Part shown: one piece after another, positions 9,077 through 18,184 of the stretch
Numbering within the stretch: the first letter of the stretch is position 1
Layout: each line of letters begins with the position of its first letter
Assembly: GCA_964356335.1 (NCBI GenBank)
Contig: CAYHHI010000003.1
Span: forward strand, 1-64,000
Source: CAYHHI01 sp964356335
GTDB taxonomy: Bacteria > Arandabacterota > Arandabacteria > Arandabacterales > Arandabacteraceae
Reading direction: 5' to 3'
DNA: 64,000 bases
Made by a program: the position numbers and the translations under genes
The notes under the pieces: generated by a model
The model's database searches: none
The model's input: the letters and a program-made list of their open reading frames with translations, nothing else
What the model was told of the DNA's origin: nothing

Positions 9077-10604
9077 AAAGTCGGCGTACATCGATTCGGT
9101 AAGCCTCATGCGTATATCGAAGAAGGTGGGCGATGCTCCCGGAATCTTGAATGCCATGGTGGCGATGGCCACTGACACCAATCTACTTCTCCTCAAAGAA
9201 ATCGGTTTTGACACTTCCGGCCTGGGTGCAGTTTCAGCCAACGATATGGTCATAGCCTTGGATGCTGAGGATGAGGTTGCACTTGGGGCAGGACTCTCAC
9301 TTGTGAAGATGGAGATTGAAGGAGGCGCGAGACCACATCGTGACGACACGGCCGGAATCTTTGTCACCAGAAGCCTTGACAGTGCCATCAAGCAGTACCC
9401 GCAGATCAATCTCGTCCTTATCTCGACCCCGGGGCGATTCGCTGCTCATGAAGCCCACAATGCCCTGCGTGCTGGAAAACACGTGATGATCTTCAGTGAC
9501 AATGTATCCCTCGAAGACGAACAGAGGCTTAAGGCTCTCGCAAGCGAAAAGAGCCTGCTTCTCATGGGGCCGGATTGTGGCACTGCCATGATAGGTGGTG
9601 CAGGGCTTGGTTTTGCCAACATGGTTCCGCGCGGCCGGATCGGGATTGTCGCTGCATCGGGGACGGGTGCCCAGGAGGTCTCATCGATACTGGCGAGGCT
9701 GGGACTTGGAGTTTCCGAGATTATTGGCACAGGTGGGAGGGATGTTTCCGGGGCAATCGGAGGTGTGATGACCAAGATGGGCCTCCGGGTGCTTGTTGAC
9801 GACGGGCATACAGACGTCATTGTCATCATCTCGAAACTGCCCGGTGCGAATGTGGCAAAGGAGATTCTTGAAATCGCAAGAGATGGCGGCAAGCCATGTG
9901 TAGTGTACTTTGTGGGCTACTCGGGCAAAGAGCGCGAAGCCAATCTCATCTTCACAAGAACTCTTACCAGGACTGCCCTGGAAGCGGCACGACTTGCCAC
10001 TGGCAGGGCCGTCTCGATCACACCTCCTCCTCAGAATAGGGAGGACCATCTCGCCCGGCTCAGGACGGGACTTCCCCAGCAACGGAAGTTTGTACGGGGC
10101 CTCTTCAGTGGAGGGACGCTTGCTCAAGAAGCGGTCTCGATCCTCGGTACTTCCCTCAGACCCATGCATGTCAACATGAAGTTGCCTGGCGCGATTGCGC
10201 TTGACGATCCTGCGGTGAGCGCGGGGCACACGATTGTTGATCTCGGGGATGACGCCTTCACGCGGGGAAGGGCCCACCCCATGATTGACCAGGCGTACAG
10301 GCTCACAAGACTCGCCAGGGAAGTGAAAGACCCTGAGACCGCTGTTGTCTTGATGGATGTTGTTCTTGGATATGGCTGTAATGAAGACCCTGGCGGCGAG
10401 ATCGCAGCCGTGCTGAGGCGGTCGGGCGGGACACAGGCGTCGGAGATCGGGGAGCCCATAGTGGTGGCGAGCATCTGCGGAACCCACGGGGATCCTCAGA
10501 ATTATGACCTCCAGAGGCAGAAGCTCGAAGCCGCGGGGATTCTCGTGGCCGAAACCAATGCGGAGGCATGTGAATTAGCCCTCGATCTCTTGCGCGACAG
10601 GTAA
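9057..10604 (+). CDS. fdrA: FdrA family protein (AllF-like, acyl-CoA synthetase fold)
   Basis: This 515-residue protein starts at ATG 9057 (the frame is open upstream but that part lies inside DUF2877). The FdrA signature is clear: an N-terminal half (VYIEKSAYIDSVSLMRISKKV), then a succinyl-CoA-synthetase-like CoA-binding domain with LLLMGPDCGTAMIGGAGLGF and VAASGTGAQEVSSILARLG. Family knowledge places FdrA as a subunit of oxamate carbamoyltransferase with YlbE and YlbF. The reaction inferred is transfer of a carbamoyl group between phosphate and an amide or oxamate-type product. Without a carbamate kinase gene nearby, the downstream ATP-forming step would have to be encoded elsewhere. Confidence 0.9.
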   Translation: MKKVYIEKSAYIDSVSLMRISKKVGDAPGILNAMVAMATDTNLLLLKEIGFDTSGLGAVSANDMVIALDAEDEVALGAGLSLVKMEIEGGARPHRDDTAGIFVTRSLDSAIKQYPQINLVLISTPGRFAAHEAHNALRAGKHVMIFSDNVSLEDEQRLKALASEKSLLLMGPDCGTAMIGGAGLGFANMVPRGRIGIVAASGTGAQEVSSILARLGLGVSEIIGTGGRDVSGAIGGVMTKMGLRVLVDDGHTDVIVIISKLPGANVAKEILEIARDGGKPCVVYFVGYSGKEREANLIFTRTLTRTALEAARLATGRAVSITPPPQNREDHLARLRTGLPQQRKFVRGLFSGGTLAQEAVSILGTSLRPMHVNMKLPGAIALDDPAVSAGHTIVDLGDDAFTRGRAHPMIDQAYRLTRLAREVKDPETAVVLMDVVLGYGCNEDPGGEIAAVLRRSGGTQASEIGEPIVVASICGTHGDPQNYDLQRQKLEAAGILVAETNAEACELALDLLRDR

Positions 10605-10636
10605 GGTGAGCAGTAAGTCACGCGACGATAAGGTGT

Positions 10637-12136
10637 ATGCGAAGTGATGACGTAGGGAGTAAGGAAGCAATGAAGAATCTGCGCGAGCTCCTGCAAAGCG
10701 AGCCTGTTGTGGCTAACATAGGGAGTCAGATCTTCGCGAATTCATTGCGCTCGCAAGGCAAGGAAGTGATTCAGGTTGACTGGGCGATGCCCTGCCGCGG
10801 CAACGAGGTCCTCCTTGGCATCCTTGAGAAGATCCGGACGGAAGAGGCGGTGTTCGAGGGCAAGAGAATGCGCCTCGAGGAGATTGTTGATGCCGCCAAC
10901 GCCAGGGCGCTCGAGACAATCAACATGGCACATCCGTTTCTGGTGGGTGTGGGTAAAGCCCTGGAAGACATCCCCGGCATGAAAGAGGATTTGATACTTC
11001 ATGCCGGACCGCCTGTGGAGTGGGATAGGATGTGCGGTCCCATGAGGGGTGGCGTGATTGGCGCCCTGCTTTACGAAGGGCGAGCCCGAGACCAAGTGGA
11101 GGCTGAAAGGCTTGCCTCATCTGGGAAGATACGGTTTGAGCCCTGCCACCACCATGCTGCGGTCGGGCCCATGGCGGGCATAATCTCGCCCTCCATGCCT
11201 GTCTGGATAATCGAGAACAGGCACTCCGGCAACAAAGCCTTTGCCACCCTCAACGAAGGGCTCGGCAAGGTGCTCCGCTTTGGGGCCTTCAGCAGAGAGG
11301 TGGTTGAAAGACTCAAGTGGATGGAGCAGGTGCTGGCGCCAGTTCTCAGGCAAGCCCTCACAATACATGGCGAAGTCGATCTCAGATCTCTAATTGCCCA
11401 AGCCCTCCAGATGGGAGACGAGGGACACAATCGCAACAGGGCGGGTACATCGCTCCTTATAAGGGAGCTCGCCGCGTCAATCGTGATGGCCGATGCGAGC
11501 AACGAGGCCAAGAGCGATGTCTTGAAATTCATGAATTCGAACGACCACTTCTTCCTGAATCTTACCATGCCATCTGGAAAGTGTTGTCTTGATGCAATTG
11601 CCGGGGTTCCCGGTTCGAGCGTGGTGAGCACCATGGCCCGCAACGGGACCGAATTCGGGATCCGGGTCAGCGGCGTCGGGGACAGGTGGTTCACCGCCCC
11701 CGCCCCCAGGGTGAAGGGGCTCTATTTCACTGGCTTCGGCGAGCAAGATGCCAATCCCGATATCGGTGACAGCACGGTATGCGAGACTTATGGCATCGGC
11801 GGGTTTGCCATGGCAGCGGCACCTGCGATTGTCCAGTTCGTGGGCGGTTCCCCCTCGGATGCGACAAGGTACACGCTTAGCATGTATGACATCGCGGTTG
11901 GCGAGAGCAGAAACTACAGGATTCCATCGCTGGGTTTCCGAGGAACGCCTACCGGCATAGACATCATAAAGGTGGTTGAGACGGCTATCGTGCCTGTAGT
12001 GAATACGGGCATCGCCCACAAGAATCCTGGGATCGGACAGGTCGGGGCCGGCCTTGTAGAGCCCCCCATCGAGTGCTTTGAGGAGGCTCTCGGAGCGCTT
12101 TACGAATCCTTGAAGCGATCTTTCAAGGCGGTCTGA
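10637..12136 (+). CDS. DUF1116 protein (YlbE/AllG-like)
   Basis: This 499-residue protein matches the DUF1116 family: VDWAMPCRGNEVLLGILEKI near the N-terminus, GDEGHNRNRAGTSLL near residue 260, and a C-terminal GIAHKNPGIGQVGAGLVEPP. It is the third member of the FdrA-YlbE-YlbF set and probably the catalytic partner of FdrA. A start at 10670 with AAGGAA just upstream is an alternative that removes 11 residues. It lies 32 bp after fdrA. The complete trio beside a molybdenum hydroxylase supports a dedicated N-heterocycle catabolic operon. Confidence 0.88.
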   Translation: MRSDDVGSKEAMKNLRELLQSEPVVANIGSQIFANSLRSQGKEVIQVDWAMPCRGNEVLLGILEKIRTEEAVFEGKRMRLEEIVDAANARALETINMAHPFLVGVGKALEDIPGMKEDLILHAGPPVEWDRMCGPMRGGVIGALLYEGRARDQVEAERLASSGKIRFEPCHHHAAVGPMAGIISPSMPVWIIENRHSGNKAFATLNEGLGKVLRFGAFSREVVERLKWMEQVLAPVLRQALTIHGEVDLRSLIAQALQMGDEGHNRNRAGTSLLIRELAASIVMADASNEAKSDVLKFMNSNDHFFLNLTMPSGKCCLDAIAGVPGSSVVSTMARNGTEFGIRVSGVGDRWFTAPAPRVKGLYFTGFGEQDANPDIGDSTVCETYGIGGFAMAAAPAIVQFVGGSPSDATRYTLSMYDIAVGESRNYRIPSLGFRGTPTGIDIIKVVETAIVPVVNTGIAHKNPGIGQVGAGLVEPPIECFEEALGALYESLKRSFKAV

Positions 12137-12316
12137 GGCCTGGGGGCGAGAACCGGCAAGAAGGCGAACAAGGCGGGCCAGGAGTGCAAACGCCCTGATA
12201 CGAGGGGTCAGGCGAGAAGACCCGAGAAGTATATCGATTGCGTAAGGCTGGCTGATGGCACGAGGCCGGAAGCAACGTGTGCTGGGAAACTCGCAACATG
12301 GACTGGAGGAGAACCT

Positions 12317-13171
12317 ATGAAAGAGCCCAGGTTTGGACTGATCGATCTCACGCAGCCGCTCAGCGTGCTCACGCCTCCGTGGCCGACGTATGAGCCGCTA
12401 CAACTCAAGTTCTTCAAGCGGCTTGCACCGAACGGAGCAAATGGGCAGCTCATAACAACGAGCAATCACGTCGGGACTCATCTTGACGGTCCCCTCCACT
12501 TCTGCACGCACGGCGGTGATATCGCAAGCCTGCCCTTGAACGACTATCTCTGCGGTCCAGGGGTAGTCGTGGACTTGAGCGACATCGCCGAAGATTACGG
12601 CATCTACTCTTCGGCTGACATAGAGGCAAGGGTCAAGGTCGAGGTTGGCGACATACTGATCATCAATACGGGCTATCATCGCTATGCCTGGGATCAGCCG
12701 GCAGGGGATGAAGTTCGCTACATGGTTCGGCATCCCGGTCCTACAATGGAATTCGCACGCTGGTGCAAGATAAAGAAGATCAAGTGGATCGGGGTGGACT
12801 GCGGCTCAGCCGATCATCCCATGAATACCAAGATCAGGGAGTGGATGCCCGGCGAGGCAAAGCGAGCCGACGCTTTCCTCAGATCAAAATACCGGAAGGG
12901 ACTCGACGACTTCTTCCCGTCGGAAGATTACCAGCTGATGCACGTAGCGCTTTTCCATATTCCGATAGTCCATGCGGAGAACCTTGGCGGCGACATCGAT
13001 CTGGTGCTTAGCCGCCGTGTGACGATTGGATGTTTCCCTTGGAGATTCGTGGGCGGAGAGTCAAGCATCTGCCGCATCGTCGCCTTCGTGGATCCGCAAG
13101 AACACAAGCGGCTCATGCAGAAGAAGCGAAAGATGCGTGCGACCCGCTTCGGGGATTGCGTGCCGAAGTAG
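12317..13171 (+). CDS. Cyclase family protein (metal-dependent amidohydrolase)
   Basis: This 284-residue protein belongs to the cyclase superfamily that includes bacterial kynurenine formamidase and isatin hydrolase. The metal-binding signature HVGTHLDGPLHF spans residues 51-62 (H51, H55, D57, H61). The N-terminal IDLTQPLSVLTPPWPTYEP is also typical. The start at 12317 has GGAGGA a few bases upstream. Such enzymes open cyclic amides or hydrolyse N-formyl groups, so it may open the ring of a product of the molybdenum hydroxylase. It lies 180 bp after the DUF1116 gene and is probably the last gene of the operon. Confidence 0.88.
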   Translation: MKEPRFGLIDLTQPLSVLTPPWPTYEPLQLKFFKRLAPNGANGQLITTSNHVGTHLDGPLHFCTHGGDIASLPLNDYLCGPGVVVDLSDIAEDYGIYSSADIEARVKVEVGDILIINTGYHRYAWDQPAGDEVRYMVRHPGPTMEFARWCKIKKIKWIGVDCGSADHPMNTKIREWMPGEAKRADAFLRSKYRKGLDDFFPSEDYQLMHVALFHIPIVHAENLGGDIDLVLSRRVTIGCFPWRFVGGESSICRIVAFVDPQEHKRLMQKKRKMRATRFGDCVPK

Positions 13172-13399
13172 GTTCACTCTCGCAGAACTGCAAATTCGCG
13201 GTGGCTTTTTCGCTTGCGCGAGTGATACCGCATGCGTGTCAAGATTCGACCACGGCAAGGTTGCTATCCATGTCAAGGCACATGGGACTTCCTGCACTCA
13301 GGGCTATCCGACATTCGCCAATTGCAACGGATACCCACACACGGACAGGCACGCCCGTAGAAAGGGGACGGGCCGCCGGAAACCCGCCACGTCAAAAAC

Positions 13400-14578
13400 C
13401 TACTTGAACAGGGCCTTGATTGTGCCCCATGTCGTCGGTTCGATAGCGGAGGGGTCGCAGGTCGGTACCACAATAGTTGCATGAGCCGGAGCGCGTACAT
13501 GCATGTTATCGATCCAGACGATGCCACCGGGATCAGAGTAGAGGCGGCACTCGATCACAAGCCCAGCGTGTCCACCGCTAACTACCCATGACCAATCGGT
13601 CATGTCCCAGCCTTCACCTGGGCCTAAGTCAGGATTGCCGCCGGCACTCCCATTGTCGCCATTGACATCAGGCGGGTTGGAATCGTTCCAGTGAGCCCAG
13701 ATTCCACACGAAGGGCCGCTAGTCGGCGTCGTGTCATAGCGCCAGAAACTGCAATACACCTCATCGCCATCCGCAAGGCCATAGACGTAAGCAAGATAAG
13801 CCTGAGGGATACCGGTGGGGCAGCAGTTTTCAAGGCTGAGCGAACGGAAGCCGCTGCAGACTGGTTCCGGGATTGTCACGTTGCATGCGGCTATGTTCAG
13901 CTGGCAGTTTCCATAGTAACCGATGATGGTGGCTAAGTCCTCCCAATCATACCACCGGTCATTGGCTTCGGGGGCAGTATAACTGACGGCTAGATAAGGC
14001 CATGAGCCAGTCACTTGAGCATCCTTGCTATAAAGCCTCGCCCATTTGCCCTGTGACGGTTGATTCTGTTCCTTCATGCAAATGCTGAAATCGCCACCCT
14101 TGTGCTGCTGAGCTTCGTAGGTCAGATCCCAGGTGAACCATGCGTTTGCAGCATTGATCTGGGTGATGTGCGCCGGCGTACCGCTCACCGTGAGTATGTT
14201 ATTTCCGCAGTTCCAGGTCATCGCGTATTCAGACCAGTCAGGGGGATCGTTGGTGACCTCATAGGCGTTCACCGAGACGCTACTTCCGCTGTGATCGTAG
14301 CATAACATGTAGAGTGTGGCGCTATTGATAGTCCCTGCTGCGAACTGGGAGAGATCGAACTTGATGTAGGTGGCCCAATAATCGTAGTTCTCTACGAAGG
14401 GTCCACCGACGTACAGCAGAGAGCCGGTAGGATTACCTTGAGTATCCGGATAATCCGACTGCACACAGACGTCGTCTGTGGGGTAAAGATTGTAAGTCGT
14501 CGCGATCACCGCGGGAGCTGACGCCAGGCATGCAAGCAGGACCACCACCGAAACCCCCGATAGCTTTCTTTCCTTCAC
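13400..14578 (-). CDS. Secreted DNRLRE-type protein with C-terminal TWGxIKALF motif
   Basis: I place the start at GTG 14578, because a perfect AGGAGGT sits 6 bp upstream on the minus strand. The upstream ATG at 14617 would read through that ribosome site. The 392-residue product has a signal peptide (VSVVVLLACLASAPAVIAT). It is followed by a DNRLRE-like beta domain: YPTDDVCVQSDYPDTQG, YIKFDLSQF, YEVTNDPPDWSEYAMTW. The C-terminal half is a second beta-rich module with a WVVSGGHAGLVIECRLYSDPGG stretch. The last residues, EPTTWGTIKALFK, closely match the end of the secreted protein at 18609-19244. An extracellular structural or adhesive role is inferred. Confidence 0.8.
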   Translation of the reverse strand: MKERKLSGVSVVVLLACLASAPAVIATTYNLYPTDDVCVQSDYPDTQGNPTGSLLYVGGPFVENYDYWATYIKFDLSQFAAGTINSATLYMLCYDHSGSSVSVNAYEVTNDPPDWSEYAMTWNCGNNILTVSGTPAHITQINAANAWFTWDLTYEAQQHKGGDFSICMKEQNQPSQGKWARLYSKDAQVTGSWPYLAVSYTAPEANDRWYDWEDLATIIGYYGNCQLNIAACNVTIPEPVCSGFRSLSLENCCPTGIPQAYLAYVYGLADGDEVYCSFWRYDTTPTSGPSCGIWAHWNDSNPPDVNGDNGSAGGNPDLGPGEGWDMTDWSWVVSGGHAGLVIECRLYSDPGGIVWIDNMHVRAPAHATIVVPTCDPSAIEPTTWGTIKALFK

Positions 14579-15032
14579 GTTCCACCTCCTCTGGTTATGA
14601 CCGGCTGCGATACCCAATTGAAACCGATACGAAGGTCCGGATCACCTCCGGCAATTGATGACCCACATCAACTGCTAATCAATACAGATAGCGGCTCCAC
14701 TCGTCTGCGATCGGGCGATGACGATTTTGGTCATTATGGCCTTAGTTCACACACCGAAACGTACTGTTTCAAGTGGTACGTCAAGCCTCTGTTGAAAGCG
14801 AAACCCTGGCTGTTGGCAAGCCTGGGACACTTACGCACCTCCACCGGATTAGATTGTGACATAAATCGACGCCGCAGTCAAGCCTTGCCTTAGGGCGGGC
14901 TGGGATCGGGAACAGACACATGATCCTTGGGTAGGACTTAGGGCGGGCTTACGGAATTCCGGTAGTGGATCTTACGGGTGCGCCATGACGGGTCGCGGGT
15001 AATCTGGGTCCTCTGAAAAAGCGGGGCCAGGC
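14579..15032. other. Gene-free stretch with short direct repeat
   Basis: I see no convincing gene here. A 13-bp direct repeat (cttagggcgggct) occurs at 14889-14901 and 14937-14949. The left end contains the 5' signals of the leftward DNRLRE gene. The rest shows no recognisable terminator or RNA. Confidence 0.5.
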
Positions 15033-15791
15033 CTAATTTGCGTGCTTTGCCAGCCACTCGGTTATCTGTCTCATCGCCTCGGGATTGCCCTTGAAGTTAC
15101 GAGTCTTGTAGTCGTCGTAGCTTTCCCGCTTGTCCCTTGCGAAGGCATAGGCATGATCGGTGCCAGGTACGACTGTCAGGGTGACGTCGCTATTCCCCGA
15201 TAGAAGCAAGACATCCCTGATGTGCTCGTGGCACGCAAGCTGCGTGATGAAGTCGGAAGCGGCATATATGATGAGCACGGGCTCCGTGACTTGGCCATAG
15301 ATCTGCGACAGGTTGATGTTCAACTGCCCTCGCCAATACTCCACCGTCCGGTCGTCCATTATGCGGTTGTCCTTGTTTACGTATTTCCCAAGGGCAGGAT
15401 TCCTCCGGAGGATTGCGGGCAGGGAGTCACCCCGGGCTGCCGATGTCATAAGGTCGAGATACTCCTTTAGCGAATCCTTGTCTGCGTCGGTGATGTTGCG
15501 GTATACGAATCCTGCAAACCCGCGCGACGCGAGTTCGCACTGGGCACGAGCCGGGCCGGCGCATGAAAGGGGTGGCCCAAACGGAAAGGATAGGAGAAGC
15601 AGCAAAAGACACGAGCCTGCACCAACAGTAATCGCAATGCCGCTCTTGCGTTCACCCGTTGCTCTCACGATCAAAGCGCCGCCCCCGAGAAGCATACAGA
15701 AAGTCGAACTTGATCCCGGGAAACCTCTCCTAGCTAACCAACCCTCCCCGGAGACCTGCAGCCCAACAGGCCTGATGCCACTACCAACCAA
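15033..15791 (-). CDS. Signal-bearing C-terminal half of an alpha/beta hydrolase, probably degenerate
   Basis: The last 120 or so residues look like the end of an S9/dienelactone-type alpha/beta hydrolase: PVLIIYAASDFITQLACHEH (acid residue) and VVPGTDHAYAF (catalytic His), with a helix before them. No GxSxG nucleophile elbow exists anywhere in the 252 residues. A hydrophobic signal-like segment (IAITVGAGSCLLLLLLSFPF) directly precedes this half. The likely start is an internal Met near the signal. This is either a deletion derivative that fused a signal peptide to a hydrolase remnant or a non-catalytic binding protein. It lies 30 bp after the porin stop, across an inverted repeat. Confidence 0.5.
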   Translation of the reverse strand: MVGSGIRPVGLQVSGEGWLARRGFPGSSSTFCMLLGGGALIVRATGERKSGIAITVGAGSCLLLLLLSFPFGPPLSCAGPARAQCELASRGFAGFVYRNITDADKDSLKEYLDLMTSAARGDSLPAILRRNPALGKYVNKDNRIMDDRTVEYWRGQLNINLSQIYGQVTEPVLIIYAASDFITQLACHEHIRDVLLLSGNSDVTLTVVPGTDHAYAFARDKRESYDDYKTRNFKGNPEAMRQITEWLAKHAN

Positions 15792-15804
15792 CTTGCAGGT
15801 CTCC
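15750..15804. terminator. Inverted repeat between porin and hydrolase remnant
   Basis: Perfect 11-bp arms ggagacctgca (15750-15760) and tgcaggtctcc (15794-15804) flank a 33-bp loop. They lie just past the stop of the leftward porin gene. No T-tract follows, so it may be an RNA processing or stability structure rather than an intrinsic terminator. Confidence 0.4.
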
Positions 15805-15821
15805 TGGCCTGACCCCGCTGG

Positions 15822-17108
15822 TTAGAAGTCGAAGTCCATGATCAGGGCGAACTCATTCTCTTTAACAGGCTTGGCTTTCCCGGTCTCTCTGTGGGTGAAC
15901 TCGGCGTGCAAGGCGACATTGACCGCTGTCCAGTCACCCAGGTAGTATCTCAGCAATCCCGAGTAAGCCTTGATCTCCGCCTCGGAATCATAGCACGGCG
16001 GCTTGACCCAGTTGTACATTGCAGACGCGACAAGCCTATTATTGAGAAGCCCGGCCCAGTCAAGTTCGGCAAACCCGCCGGTAAACTCGTAGTCTTCAGT
16101 CGGCTTCAACGTGTTGAGTTCCTTGGGATCCACGCCCTTCATGAAGAAGGCCTGAAGATTCAGATTCTTCCAGTTCAGGCTTGCGTCAGCCCCAATCCTG
16201 TAAAAAGCCTCGTTAGATGCCATGACAGACAGAGTGTCCGCGGTGGTGTCGGGCAATTCGATTATTCTGGATGCATACTTCGGCTGCCACCCGTAATAGG
16301 CAAATCCACTGACCCTATGGCCTGCACTCTGCCCGTCGCCCTTGAAGAAGGTCTTAGACATGTTCAGGTACGCGTCTTTGTACTTGTTGTTGTCCGGATT
16401 CCCACCATTGCCGTTGACCACGCCGGCTGCGTACTTGAATCCACATCGGCAATGCCCCGTGGCCTCCAGACCTATCTGGTTATCGTCAAACACGTACGTG
16501 TTCCCGGGTGATCCAAACGCATAGACCTCGTAAGGCTCGGAAAGATAATAGCTGCGCTTGGAGCTGATGGCATGGTAGGCGGGCTCAAACCTGCCGATCC
16601 TCAGATTAAGTAGGTCGGGGGCTATGTTGCTGAATACGATGTTGGCGGATTCAAGTGCCGCAAGCTGAGACGGGTTGTCTCCGGAGGGACCGGGGCCTGA
16701 TTGGTCTGCCGCCGGCTCGTCAATCCTGGGTGTGTAGATAAAAAGAAACGAGATGTTCTTGTGCAGGACCCCGGCCGCAAGGAAATCGAAACCGAATAGG
16801 TTGAAGGTGTTTTCGGTGGTCTTCTGTTTGCCAACTTCAGCGTCATAAAGCGAAAAGCCCGTGGTTGTTCTTATGGAAAGCGGCGGGGGTGTGTCAAACA
16901 CGTTCTTCTCGCCACCGACCTGTCCCGGGACCTGGTAGCCATTGTCTCTGAAGCGTTGACCGAAATCATTCAGTTTGATGAACGCCACGTGGCACATATT
17001 GCAGTTGAAGCCGTGTTTCCTCGCGAAAGCAGGGATGGCATCGCTCTTCGTCGGCACGAGGAGAAAGATTGCTGCTGCCAGCAAGATGAGAGCGCACATA
17101 GTTTTCAT
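15822..17108 (-). CDS. Outer-membrane porin-like protein with N-terminal c-type haem motif
   Basis: This 428-residue protein begins with a signal peptide (CALILLAAAIFLLVPTKSDA) followed immediately by FARKHGFNCNMCHVAFIKLND, a CxxCH haem c attachment motif. The rest is beta-rich with alternating aromatic residues. It ends in ALIMDFDF, a C-terminal Phe as in outer-membrane beta-barrels. This architecture (one haem plus barrel) occurs in proteins thought to pass electrons or small substrates across the outer membrane. The gene lies 11 bp downstream of the dihaem peroxidase gene, so the two are co-expressed and probably function together in the periplasm and outer membrane. Confidence 0.82.
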   Translation of the reverse strand: MKTMCALILLAAAIFLLVPTKSDAIPAFARKHGFNCNMCHVAFIKLNDFGQRFRDNGYQVPGQVGGEKNVFDTPPPLSIRTTTGFSLYDAEVGKQKTTENTFNLFGFDFLAAGVLHKNISFLFIYTPRIDEPAADQSGPGPSGDNPSQLAALESANIVFSNIAPDLLNLRIGRFEPAYHAISSKRSYYLSEPYEVYAFGSPGNTYVFDDNQIGLEATGHCRCGFKYAAGVVNGNGGNPDNNKYKDAYLNMSKTFFKGDGQSAGHRVSGFAYYGWQPKYASRIIELPDTTADTLSVMASNEAFYRIGADASLNWKNLNLQAFFMKGVDPKELNTLKPTEDYEFTGGFAELDWAGLLNNRLVASAMYNWVKPPCYDSEAEIKAYSGLLRYYLGDWTAVNVALHAEFTHRETGKAKPVKENEFALIMDFDF

Positions 17109-17119
17109 TTTGGTCTCCT

Positions 17120-18184
17120 TTACTGTGGAAACTCAGACGCCGGAACGGGCTTCACATCAGCGACCTCTGGATTGGTGCTTGTCATCGCCCGTTTCATAAA
17201 GGCAACCAACGCCGCTTTTTCTTGAGCAGACAATCCGAGTGGGACAATCAACGGATCGAGGTTGGGATCGCCCGCACCTCCGCCCTTGTTGTAGAATTCC
17301 ACGACAGCCTCGAGCGAGATCTCGCCGCCGGTGTGCATATACGGCGGACGCAAAGCAACGTCACGGACGGTCGGCGTCTTGAATGCGCCCTTATCTCTTG
17401 GGTCTTTGGTCACTTCATACCTTCCGTCATCCGGCTTGGCTCCGGCCGCCGGCGCGACACCAACGTTGTGGAATCTGCCATCTGTGAAGTTGGCTCCCCA
17501 GTGGCACGCAGTGCAGTGCCCCTTGCCGTTAAAGATCTCAAGGCCCTTCTTTTCCTGGCAAGTCAGTGCTGACTCTTCACCTCTCACGTATCTGTCGAAC
17601 GGCGAATCTGTTGTGACAACCGTTCGCTCGTAAGCTGCTATCGCCTTGGCTACCTGATCGAGCGTGATGGGTGTAGTCCCGAAGACTGCCCTGAATTCAT
17701 CGACGTAGCCAGGGAAATCGTTCAAAGTCCTTATCATCCCGGCATGAGTGTTACCCATCTCTACAGGGTTCGCGATCGGCCCCGTTGCCTGTTCTTCGAG
17801 GGTTGCGGCTCTTCCATCCCAGAATTGCAGGGGCAGGTAAGCGGCGTTCGAAACCGGGGGAGATCTTCGGCCGCCGCGCTGTCCGGCTATACCCACACTG
17901 GTAGGACCCTTGTCGGACCATCCCATCGCCGGGCTGTGACAAGTGGCACAGCTAACCGTATTGTCCTTCGAGAGGCGGGGGTCGAAGTAGAGCTGTTTAC
18001 CTAGCGCGATCAAGCCAGGGGACATAGGATTGTCCGGGGGTATGGGCACAGGTGGCAGATTGCCGATCTTCTGCGGGCCGTAAGAATGAAATCTCACTGT
18101 TGTGACGGGCGTTGCGTCGCCTGCAAGAAGAACCTGTGGAAGCACCAAAACTGAGAGTACGAGCAGGATCTTGATTTTGGACAT
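17120..18184 (-). CDS. Dihaem cytochrome c peroxidase (CcpA/MauG family)
   Basis: The 354-residue protein has a signal peptide (LLVLSVLVLPQVLLAGD) and two CxxCH haem motifs: SCATCHS near residue 80 and CTACHW near residue 225. It also has family segments PVSNAAYLPLQFWDGRAATLEEQA and the late PTVRDVALRPPYMHTGG. Length matches CcpA/MauG enzymes (about 320-360). It reduces peroxide, or acts as a MauG-like oxidase, in the periplasm using two haems. GGGAGGG precedes the start on the minus strand. It is first in an operon with the haem-bearing porin, which may be its electron partner or an uptake channel. Confidence 0.92.
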   Translation of the reverse strand: MSKIKILLVLSVLVLPQVLLAGDATPVTTVRFHSYGPQKIGNLPPVPIPPDNPMSPGLIALGKQLYFDPRLSKDNTVSCATCHSPAMGWSDKGPTSVGIAGQRGGRRSPPVSNAAYLPLQFWDGRAATLEEQATGPIANPVEMGNTHAGMIRTLNDFPGYVDEFRAVFGTTPITLDQVAKAIAAYERTVVTTDSPFDRYVRGEESALTCQEKKGLEIFNGKGHCTACHWGANFTDGRFHNVGVAPAAGAKPDDGRYEVTKDPRDKGAFKTPTVRDVALRPPYMHTGGEISLEAVVEFYNKGGGAGDPNLDPLIVPLGLSAQEKAALVAFMKRAMTSTNPEVADVKPVPASEFPQ

